DNA of 64,000 nt from positions 9,055,375 through 9,119,374 of the forward strand of contig CAIIXF020000005.1 in NCBI GenBank assembly GCA_903813345.2. Direction: 5' to 3'. Shown here piece after piece: positions 43,680 through 55,600 of the stretch. Within the stretch, counting starts at the first letter, position 1, and every line of letters starts with the position of its first letter. The stretch is from Owenia fusiformis (taxonomy: Eukaryota > Annelida > Polychaeta > Sabellida > Oweniidae). The notes beneath the pieces are model-generated. The model was not told where the DNA came from. It saw nothing but the letters and a program-made list of their open reading frames with translations, and searched no databases. The position numbers and the translations under genes are program-made.

Positions 43680-46600
43680 ATGATGCGTTTCGCACCAGCC
43701 AAAGTATTGAAATCCATCCTTTCAGGAGGAATAGTTGTATTATTGATAGTAAACATTCAACTTTTATACTGGAGCGGCAGTGGACCAAGGAATGGCCGAC
43801 TACGCGACACAGACGGCTATAACGAAGCCAAGTCCCAAATGGACATACTTATTTCTACTAGCACTAAACGCCAAGTACAGTTTAACAAACGTCCAAAAAG
43901 TGAAGTCCCAATGGAATCAAATCCTCTAAATCATATCCTTGATGATTTGGATCATATAGATATGACACATTTGCTCAATCACCTTCAAGGACAAATTCTG
44001 GATACTTCTGATAAAGAAGCCTTGCAGCGGACCATTACATTGATAAATCGTAACCAGACAATTCTCAATGCTGAAAAATTCCATTTTCAAATCAGCAAAG
44101 AGACGGTAGTGATTGTAGTACAGGTTCACAACAGATTGGAGTATTTATTACATCTATTGAATTCACTACGTAATGTGCCAAATGTTCACCGTGTTCTGCT
44201 AGTCATCAGCCACGACTATTACTCAAATGAAGTGAATGCCATTGTTCATTCGATAAATTTTTGTCCTGTAAGTAATTGTTTTTATTAATTTTATTATTTT
44301 CATTTTTGCTTATAATGGATACATCATGTAGATTTTTCTATGCCCAGTAGTTCTCTCAAGTTTCCACCTAATTATCCCACTGAACGAAGTTCGAGGGGAA
44401 AAGCCGTCCGTCCGTTCGTGTGTCCGGGCAATAACTCAAATACCGGTTAACGGATTTCATTCAAATTTTATAGGCTTATGCCTTATGGGTGTAGGACCTC
44501 TGCTTGAGAAGGAATTTTCAATATGGCCACTTAATTCAAAAAATAAGGAGTAAAAAGAAAAATCGAGGAAAAATTTGGTTTCAATAGAGACTGTGATCTT
44601 GCAAAGAAACAAATAATATACCTTGGCAAATTGGTTCAAAAACACCCTAAAGACTCCTATCTAAGGGGTAAATTTTGTCATGACAAGAAACGATACAAAC
44701 AACTTGTAAGTAAAACTCAAAAAATGTTTAAGAGAAACCTGCTTGAAAAATTGAGGCAATGGACAAATCTAACCCTAAAGAATTTTGGAATATTGTTAAT
44801 AAAATTAGAAATGAAGAGCAGAAAAACAACAAAGCTGATGCTTTTGATCCTGAGATATGGCTTAATTATTTTAAAGATCTAAGCAACATGGATATGCAGA
44901 TAAATGACCATAATACAAATATAGACAAAATTGTTGAGGAAAAACTCAATACAATGTTACGATGATCAAAACAAAATTGAAGTCCTTGATGAAAATATCA
45001 AAACTTGTGAAATTTTGGAAGTGTGCAAAGAGCTAAAGTTAACTAAATCAGGTGCCACAGATAGAATAAACAATAACATGATCAAGTGTGCTCTAGAACA
45101 TATGACAACTCCCATACTAAGACTTTTTAACTTAATCATTAATTCAACACATTTTCCTAAAATTGTGGTCATGAGGAGATATAGTTTCAATATTTAAATC
45201 AGGTAACACATTAGACACTAAAAACTATAGAGGCCTCACTTTATCCAACTTGCTAGGAAAAGTGTTTACCTCAATAATGAACAATAGATTAAACAAATAT
45301 CTCACAATGGAAAATGTATTGACTGCCAATCAAATAGGCTTTCAAAAAAAACAAAAGATGTACGGATCACATATATGTTCTTAATTTTATTATTAGAAAA
45401 TTTAAGTCTCAGAAAAAGAAACTGTACACATGTTTTGTGGATCTAAAGAAGTGTTTTGATTCACTCTGGCGAAATTGTATATTCTTTAAAATGTATGAAA
45501 GTGGTATTACCTCTCAATTTATCAGAATAGTGCAAAACATGTATGCATGTACACAGTCACGAGTTAAGTTTGCTGACGCTAATGGTAACAAGGTATTTAC
45601 AGAATATTTTGAAACCATGGTTGGTACAAGGCAAGTTGACTATCAGTCCCACAATGCTGAATATATTTATAAATGATTTAGAATCCTACTTATGTAAGAA
45701 AAAATGTAAAGCTATACGATTAGACGATGTATCCACAAACTTTCTGGCCTTTGCCGATGATATTGTACTTATGAGTTCATCAGAGTCTGGCCTACAGAAC
45801 TGCTTAATTGATTTAGAAAGTATTGTTCTGACTGAAAATTACAGTAAAACAAAAGTTATTATCTTTAATACCACTAGTATGAACCATGTATTTTATTTTG
45901 GTAATAATAAGATTATTGAAACTAAAAGTTATGTATACCTTGGCATCACCTTTAAGAAAAATGGTTCTTTGTATCAGCCATGAATTTACTGAATAGTAAG
46001 GCAATGAAAGCTCATTTTGCTATTAAACAAAGTTTTTATAGAATGCCAGTATGGATACGAATGAACCTGTATGATTCCCTCATAAAACCAATATATGGCT
46101 CATAGATATGGGGCGCATATGGATTTAATTGGAAATCTAAATCCATAGAAGAAATGTTATTAAATGACAAACTCCCATTTGAACAACTGCATACAAAATT
46201 TTGCAAATTCATACTACAAGTTAATTCAAAATGTACAAACATACTAGCTAAATCTGAATATCCCAGATGCGAGTAGAAATAATCTTGATTTACGTCATCA
46301 AAAATTCATAATTCAGTCAAACTGATGTCATATTTGGAATCTACATGTAAAGTTACCTTTAGAAAATGTGGTTTTGAAAAGAGTTTATCAACTTTGAAAA
46401 TTTAATTTTCTTTGAAAATATGACTTCTAGGTCGGGGAGATTCCCCATAGACCCCATGTTGTAAAACCACAAAAAGTGAAATATCTTTTCTTGTGTTTGG
46501 CAGATAATATTTTCTTTTACTGGACATATTTTAATTTGTATAACTATCAGATACATGAGGGTAATATGAAAAGTGAACCACTAAAACTGATGCATATTCA

Positions 46601-49600
46601 AGTTTAAGGGAATTTTGTAATACCCTGCCCTGTTAATTCCCCCGAATCAGCCACCTGGTGGCGAAACTGGTAACTACCTACTCGCATCTGAGTAATTGGG
46701 AAGGTATCCCTTATTTAATAATATCTGTATTGGGATCATAAAATATTGGGTACATGCAAGGAAAGCTCCCAAAACTTCACTGATCTCGAAAGTAACAACT
46801 CTAGATATTGCCAACAATACCTCAAATTATTATACTGTTGTAAAGGCTATCTGTGAATTCTGTGGAATATCAACTTTTATCGAAGATAAAGATAGTTTTG
46901 ATCAAACAGATGCAAGCATATTAATCAAAACCTTGAAAAACAAATTATTTAATAAATATCAAAAAATTTTATTTCAAAAAATTAATGGGGCCCCATTAAT
47001 GTAGCTGAAAATATACCATCTAAAACCAGAATGTATAGAACAGTAAAGAAAATGTATAAACAAGAGAAATACCTTAATATTAATAATGATTCCCACAGAA
47101 AGGCTATAACAAGGACTAGGATCTCATGTCATAACTTTCCTATAGAAATGGGAAGGAGATTCAAAATTGCAAAAGAAAAGCTATATTGCTATTTATGTGA
47201 CTCCAAAGAAATTGGTGATGAGTACCATGTACTTTTCGAATGCAACTATGAAAAACTTATAAATATACGTAAAGACTTTATTTTTTTTGGTATAAGACAG
47301 ATTAAAGAACAGTTTATACAATTTAATAACAAACAGCTATTTAGTTACATGTATTTACGATAATGGATCTAATGAATCCATGGGGTGAATTCCTAAACAA
47401 AATGAACCTTACTGTTGACACTCATAAAATACTGAGAAATAAAAATGATTTACTGAAATGGTTCCAAAAGAAAGGTGATGCCAAGGAAGCAAGCAATATG
47501 ATTATCTCATTTATATACTGCTCATAAATATTACTATACCCTTTGTGTCTCTGTATGCATGTTTCCTCATTGTAAACAACTATATATGTTATACCTTTAT
47601 TCTATGTATGCATGTTTCTTTATTGTAAATGACCAATACTCCAGAAGGAGATACGGAACAATAAAGTACTATCTTATATTATATTATAATATATATATAT
47701 ATCTTATCTTATATCTTATCTTATATTAAATCAAAACAATGTAAATGGTAAGGGTGGGTCCACGGAAATATGATAACAACTTTTGTTGATAATTTTGAGA
47801 AATATTTGCTGAAATACAGTTTTGTCATTGCTACTTTCAGGTGATCCAGATATTCCTGCCATATACTATACAGCTCTACTCAAACTCATTCCCTGGCGAT
47901 GACCCAAATGATTGTCCACGAGATATTAAAAAAGAAGAGTAAGTTTCGTGTTATTGTTTGTTTTCACCCATGTGATTGGATTTCCCTCAAAGGATACTCA
48001 TATATGTTTTGACTCTATGTCTTGGAGCATTCTTAAAATCTTAATGAAAAAAATTCAAAAAGAATCTTGATGTCATTATTAGAAACCAATAGATTAAATT
48101 CACTTATAATCCCAATGAACGAAGTTTAGATGAGATATAGTGAGGCTCTCAGACAGTCCGACCAATAACATTTTCAAGCTGGACTGAATGAAGATGACAT
48201 GAACAGCATATAAACAAGACATCCGTCTGGTCAGCGGGTAACTCGACATATTGTTTGTTTGGATTTGCCACCCTGTAGAGTTGTCATTTTCGATTTTTAT
48301 TTTATTTGAGATTTAAACTTGAAAAATACACTTCATAATCAAATAATCAGGCCTCGAAATTAGCGTTGCGAAGGTAGCGATTCGCTACCTGTTTTCCCAG
48401 AACACTACTTGTCATTTCCTCCAATTAGCTAACTTCGCTAGTTCCAGACAGCCAGACCCGAAGATTCGGTAAGAAAAAAGATCGAAAATCTGAGAAATGA
48501 AGTGAGCGATAATAGAGTACTCACACTAAAACGTGATAAAAATGACACATGTCTTTATTCGATGCATCCTCCCAATAAATATGTATCAGTGGGTCCTTTT
48601 CACACAATTCTAAACTAATATTATCTCAAAATAGGCTGAAATTGTAATTACTCACAAATATAAGTAGTTTTAATATGGAAATATATTTTGAAACAATGTT
48701 AAAGTAACATATACATATATATGACATGTACAGTAAAAGGGTGGTTATACCACGAACTCTCAAAGCGGTTATTTATGAAACCAAATAACGACAAGTAATG
48801 GTTACTCACTATTTCTACTTGTCTGTGACGCTGGTTACCCAAACTATCTGAGATCCTTACTTAACCTTGTGGTACCACTAAATCAACTGAGTGATCCTAA
48901 CAACTCACAGTGATAGCCTATACTACCTACTGGCTGTGGAAACACGGTGTCTTCATCTGAATTAACTAACTCACTAACTCTTTGTCCTGGCTCACAGCGA
49001 ATCCCTATACTACCTACTGGCTGTGGAAACACTGTGTTTTCATCTGAATTAGCTAACTCACTAACTCTTCGTTCTACAAGTCCTAACACTTAACTATATT
49101 CTAATAACTCATGAACTAACATTAACCTATAACGGTTACATACTTAAAATATTGTTCTAACAACTTCCCTATGCTATGAATGCATAGATACTACTTAGTG
49201 GTAAGTTTTCAGTTATAATATCTCATTTGGACATAATGACCCATACAAATGTGCATATATCAGACAGAATGTTGCTGATTCAATGATAATAATCAGTCAA
49301 TGTATACTGGGACACCCTGTAATAGTATTAGCGATATTCTAATGTTTGCTGGTAACGGTAACTCTTATCGTCGCTCCGGTACAATGAAGGCTTTGTTTTG
49401 CTCAACTACTAAACTCAGCACAATCCTTCTATATAACATATAATCGACTACTCAATCTGGCCTTCTGTGCAAGTGATCAAGGTTTATTGTACCACACTAT
49501 AATAACTCCAATATGTCAATCATTGAATGATATGCCATCATAATGATCACGGTATAATGTTACACTCTATAATGATATTGTGCTGGTATCTTAGGCTCCT

Positions 49601-52600
49601 ATATGGTCGCTCTGGTTCATATTCTGTCTGGTTCTTATTGTAATTGTTGATCACAGCAAATTGTGACATACTATTATTCTAACGCCAATCTATTAATGCT
49701 ATAACACCATAATAGTCAATGTATATGGGAATACTCTGTATCGATAATCACTGATACTCATTCTAGTCTCCAGTTCACGTGTAAATACTGAACACTGTTA
49801 ATACACACTATGACTACTGCTGAAGCACTATAACTACTAGTGCCAATCAATTAATCTTATAACACCCTAATAGTCAATGTATATGGGGATACTCTGTACC
49901 GATATCTTTCTATAAATCACCAATACTCATTCGGGAGTTGAGTTCACGTGTGAATACTGGACACTGTTAATACACACTTTGATTATTACACTAGGCAAAT
50001 CAGTTAATGTTACAAAACTACATCTACAAGCAACACTGATCACATGCTATAAATCGTGCAATTTGTTGCGTATCTCAAGGTATAGCTGCTATATTCTGTA
50101 AAACAAACCACCACCACAAGCGTTAGTATAAGGCCACTGGGAAGACTAATCTACTATACTCTATACCTGAAAACACATAAAAATATACCATATTACATTC
50201 CTCCCTTCCTTGACCTACACTAACCCAAGAATTTATTTGTGCTTAGTACAGCTGCGTTTACTACCTGCCGGCAAAATGTTTTTATTGCTGACTTCACAAT
50301 GGTGTTTCGGAAAATTCACGGTATATTGGGATTCACCATATGGCAGTTCCTGTTCTTCATCCCAAAACTGTTCCTCATCATCTTGGGACAACTCATGAAA
50401 GTTAGATTCTGAAGAAGTATCATCTTCCTCCCCAGATAGATCATCTTCCTCACCAGAGAGATGATCGGTAACTGGGACAGTCTCTTGTTCTCCATCTTCA
50501 TGGTTATTTCTGTTATTGATAATAGCATCATCTTCCAATTCCTCATCTGAACTGGAATTGTCAATTTCACTATCTGACCCATGCAAATGAATGGGCAACC
50601 CCTCGGCTTTCCCATCTTGTATAGGTTTTTCAATATCAGCTTGACTGGTATTGAAGATTCTTCGACTGATAAACTTCTTCAGCCTATCATAATTCACATG
50701 GATCACTTTGTTGCCTAAGTCCACCTTATATGTGACATCAGATGTGCGCTTTAAGATCTTAAATGGCCCCTTCCATGGATTATGAAGCTTCCCATCTTTT
50801 CCACGTGCAGTTGGGTCAAACAGCATGACTTTGTCACCATGTTCATATTTCTGGAACGTTCCTTTGAGATCCTTATCATATTGAGCCTTTTGTCGCTTCT
50901 GAGATTTACTGATGTTGTCTTGAGCCAAGTTAAATACCTTCCTCATATCCCTCTGAAGAGTAGCCACCCAAGATTGTGCAGAGACCCTTTCAATTGGGTA
51001 AGCTTCACCAACCATCCAGTCTATGGGTAAATGAGCTTCTCTGCCAAAGGTCAGCATGAAGGGCGAAAACCCGGTAGTACTATGAACACTTGTTCTGTAT
51101 GCAAAGAGGACTAAAGGTAGCTTTAGATCCCAATCACGGTTTTCCTTTGCAAATATGGAGAGAGAGTTTATCAACATTTTATTATTCCTCTCTATCATGC
51201 CATCTGTCTTTGGATGATATGAAGTGGTCCGTCTTTTCTTGGTTTCAAGTACCCTGCATAGCTCTTTAAACAGTCTACTTTCGAATTGAGACCCCTGGTC
51301 TGAATTTATACTGACTGGACAACCAAACCTTGATATCCATTCCCGAACCAGTAGTGACGCTGTTCTCTCAGTTTTGATGTCTTTCATGGGATAGGCTTCA
51401 ACCCATTTAGTCAGGTAATCACCCACCACCATGGCATATTTATTACCCCGTGACGTGGGTGGTAATTCGACAAAGTCCATGGCAATTTCCTCAAATGGTC
51501 TCCCCTTCACCGGAATACAAGTTAGTGGCGCTTTTGGTTTGGTTTTCGGGGACTTTCTTTGTTGACACTCAACACAGCTTGAACACCAATCCTCAACATC
51601 TTGTTGAAATCCTGGCCAATAGTACCTAAGTCTGATACGTGCTGAAGTTCGGTCTGTTCCGAAATGGCCTGACAAAATATTATCATGAAGTTCACCTAAT
51701 GCAAATTCTCTCCAAGATTTAGGAAGGACTATTTGCATTATACTTGGTAATCCATTTTCTCTCTCAACTTCTCTATATAAGACCCCTCTGTATAACTTTA
51801 GATTCTTCTTCTGCTTATAAATCCACCTTGAAGTTCTTGATGCTTGACTTAGTTGTTCTTGACTTGGCTCTCCCCTTCTCAACCACTTTAATACCTGCCC
51901 GATATCAGGGTCCTCCTTCTGGTCCTCCTTAAGAGTATCCATATTAAGGAAGGGGGCCTTTTGATCATCAGCAAAACCATCATTCTGACCTTGTGCATGG
52001 TTTTCATTGTTCTGGTCCTCAGCTAGTTCGGGGAGTGCATCCTTTAGTGAAGTTTGTTGGCTCTCGCTGATCAACTTATCTGTTACATCTGGAGATAACT
52101 TTGGGTGATCTTCCAGAAGTTGTTCCTTGAGTGATGTAGCCCTCTGCCATGTATTCACATTTTGGTGATCAGGTATTGGCTTACTAGGGCACAACTTCAA
52201 TTGCTGTGGTGCTAGATCATTTAGTTCCCTCTGTCCCTGCTTAGCAACATCAAGTGTGGTGCATTTATTTATCTGTGCTGGTTCCCCAACTTGTATTCCA
52301 ACTGATTTGCTCATTGTCTTGGATTCTGATTCATCTTCTAATCTTGAGAGGAAATCTGCATTTGCATGCTCACTTCCTTTACGATAGACAATGGTATATG
52401 GAAATTCTTCCAGCAACATGAGCCAACGTGCCCAACGGCCCTTAGGTTCCTTGATATTCCTAAGCCAAACCAGAGGATTGTGGTCGGTCCTCAGAATAAA
52501 TGGTTTGCCATATAAGAATTGACGGAACTGGTTCACAGCATAAATGATGGCTAGACATTCACGTTCTGTAGTCGAATAGTTCCTTTGCTCCTTGGTCAGA

Positions 52601-55600
52601 GTCGAGCTTGCAAAGGCAACTGGCCTTTCATGACCTTTGTCATCTTGCTGTGATAAACAAGCCCCCACTGAGTTGGCTGAGGCATCAGTGTCTACCAGAA
52701 AATCCCTATCAAAACAGGGGTATGCCATCACCTGATAAGATGCAAGTGTTTTCTTCAGAGTCTCCACTGCTTGGAGTTGATCTGCATTAAGTGTCAGTAA
52801 CTTAGTTTTATGGAGTCTGCTGTTTTTAATGCTGTCATATAAAGGTTTAGCAGTGTCTGCCATTCCTTTTATGAACCTCCGGTAGTAGTTCAATTTCCCT
52901 AAGAACCGCAACATCTGTTCTATCGTCTTCGGAGTTGGCATCTCAACTATGGCCTTTACAGCATCCTCATTTGGTCGGACCCCATTGGCATCTACCACAT
53001 ATCCCAAATATTTAACAGCTTTTTGGGCGAAATAGCATTTCAGTGGTTGTAGTTTGAGTCCATGCTGCCTCAATCGATTGAACACCCGCTGTAGAGATTC
53101 CAGGTGTTCATCAAAGGACGATGAATACACAATGATGTCGTCGAGGTAGACTAATACCTCTTGGTAATTTAAGCCTTGCATGATCAGACTCATCAGTCGC
53201 TGGAAGGTATGTGGAGCACCCTTCAATCCAAAGGGCATGCGGTTAAATTCCCAGTGGCCTTTTCTCGTTGAAAATGCGGTAAGGGGTTTGCTTGTTTCAT
53301 CCAGCTCGACCTGATGGTAACCGCTCGTAGCATCTAGAGTGGAGAAGATTCTAGCCTTTGACAAGTGATCTATGGCATCACCGATACGGATTAATGGAAA
53401 GTGCTGATCTTCTGTTGCATTGTTAAGAAATCTACTGTCATGACAAAACCTCCACTTACCACTGCTCTTTGGAACTAGTTACACTGGAGATGAGTGAGGC
53501 GACATTGACGGCTGAATTATTCCACATGCCAACATCCTGTCAACTTCTTGGTCAATAACCTCAAGTTCCCTTGGGCTGTGGCGATACTGCCTGCGAAAGA
53601 TAACTTTCTCTTCCTTCAATTTAATATGATGTTTCATAATATCCGTTTTGCCCAAGTCATTAACATCCTCAGAAAACACACACCTATAATCTTGAAGAAG
53701 GCGAAGCAGTCTGTCCGATTGTGCTGAGTCTAAATGGTGTACATCTGCTCTCCATCTTGCCAAGGCCTCCAAAAACATTGAAGGATCTTTCGGTAATATC
53801 TTTGATGTCAGTGGGGTTGCACCCACCTCATTGATTGGGGCAACATTACCGTCCTTTCCAAAGGGATCAGGTACCGCATCATATTCACCTATAGTTGTCG
53901 TGTCAAACACCCCCATGTGGGTGCCTTTATAAAGTCGTCTTGGAGATGTCTCTGGGTTAAGCACTCTAACTTGAACTGATTTCCCCAACACATCTGCTCG
54001 GCAAAGCCCATTAGCCGCTACTACATGTTTCCGAGACAGTAATTTAGTGCTTGGGGTAAACAACCCAGATATGGAGTTCAAACGCATTGGTAACCTAGCT
54101 TCCACCCATGCTTCACTTTGCCCAGGTAGAATGACATCTTGAGCCAGGGTGATTTTACACACTGCATTCCTATCCTCAGATATTGGGTTGAGTTTCAATG
54201 ACTCATCATCAAGCCTGATAATGCTATTCTTTTTTGACACTGACCATGTATCAAATTGATCCAAGACATCACGTCCAAGCAAGGCTGTCTTGGTTGAGCC
54301 CTGGATAACTGTCGTGAGCAAGGGTAGAACCCTGGAACCAATAGTTATTGTTAGCTGAACTTGTCCTGCTACTTTGATACCTGTGCCATCTGCTGAAACA
54401 CATGTAAAAGACTCAGGTTGTGACCTCAACTCAATGTCTTCAAGATGTTGTTTGTAGGTATTCATGTCGATAACTGAGATCTTGGCACCTGTGTCAATTA
54501 GCCATTGCATTGGACGCTGCACATCCCCTTCTCGGTTTCCAACTCCTACTGTTACCATGAGACCAGAAGATCCTTTTATCTCAGCAACCTCATTATTCGA
54601 GGAGCCGCTAACTGGTCTGTTGGAGGACGAATCTTTCCCATCTGTAGTTCCTGTCTGGTTCGATCTCTGTCTATTACTAGGGGATGGACAAGCCTTAGCC
54701 ATGTGGCCTATACCTTGGCAATTATAGCATCGTACACCTGACGAGGTTCCTTGTTTAGTAAAACAATTACGAGCTATATGCCCTGGCTTACCACAATGAA
54801 AACACGAAACATTACTCTGCCTGGGCTCAGATGTTGACTGTTGGGTCTTGAGTGATGATACAACAAGATTCTTTAATTCAAGTAATTCTTCCCGAAGTTG
54901 TGAAACTTGGTCAGGTTGTTGTACCACTGGAGGACCCACCGCTCCTATAAGTGATCCTTGATCCTCTGACTTGCTTTGCTTTGTTGCCTCCCAAACCCTG
55001 GTAGCCAATGTCAGCAGAGCCTCTTTGTCTAAGGAATGCACATCACTCTGTTTGGACATATCTTCCAACAGCTGACTTGGAATGGACTGGATGAACTGCG
55101 TCGTTATCATCATAAGTCTGGCATCCTGAGACACCTCTGGATATACTAACTTGGACTGTTCAAGCAACTTAGAATAGAACGTCTTGGGTGTATCAGACCC
55201 TAGTTGCATCTTAGTATATGTCTCCATTGCTGCTTTCCTTGTAGGTCGCACCTCAGTACCAATGGCAGCTGTCAGTGTCTTAAAATCTATATCTTCGTCT
55301 TCAGTTAATATCCTCTCATACTCTTCGAGAGGCTTGCCATCCAGAGTAGTACTGAGCATCACTATTTTGGTCTGTTCTGTCCAGTTATTGGCAGTTGCTA
55401 CCCTGCAAAAGTGTTTCAGCCAGCTATCCCAGGTTGTTGTCTTACAATCGAAATTCCTGGGAGTGACTGCTTTTCTGTATTCTCTAGTAGTACTGTTCTG
55501 TTGTGCTGCTGGGGGCTGAACTACGGGGCCTGGTTGATCCCCCGCTGCAAGTGCCTCATTGGCACCAACTTCCCCATCTATGTCATTGGGCGGTTCTGCC

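Larger units (their letters stand above)
44555..47730 (+). pseudogene. 5'-truncated, frameshifted LINE (non-LTR retrotransposon ORF2)
   Basis: Frame-shifted pieces in order: KQIIYLGKLVQKHP and PKEFWNIVNKIRNE (linker before RT, about 44580-44965); LKLTKSGATDRINNNM and LSNLLGKVFTSIMN (RT blocks, about 44985-45290); FVDLKKCFDSLWR at about 45433; AFADDIVLMSSS at about 45750 (catalytic DD present); and a C-terminal C-x2-C-x8-H-x4-C finger in LYCYLCDSKEIGDEYHVLF near 47190-47250. The 3' end has AATAAA near 47661 and an ATCTTAT/TATAT microsatellite tail to about 47730. A MITE interrupts it (46264-46690). It is probably Jockey/CR1/L2-like and lies in MGAT2 intron 1 in sense orientation. Multiple frameshifts make it inactive. 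Confidence 0.85.

Noticed and set aside
48883..49089. 68-codon ORF as a real gene (also 55858-56064)
   Set aside because: It is LTR sequence present identically in both LTRs and explained by an 87-bp tandem duplication. No family resemblance.
50233..50700. Envelope-like or extra accessory protein after integrase
   Set aside because: The C-terminal 140 residues are an acidic low-complexity tail of the same frame, without signal peptide or transmembrane segment.
50233..53478. Separate pol gene with its own start codon
   Set aside because: The nominal start at 53364 is TTG and the first ATG falls inside conserved RT motifs. The frame is that of gag-pro, so it is one polyprotein interrupted by a stop.
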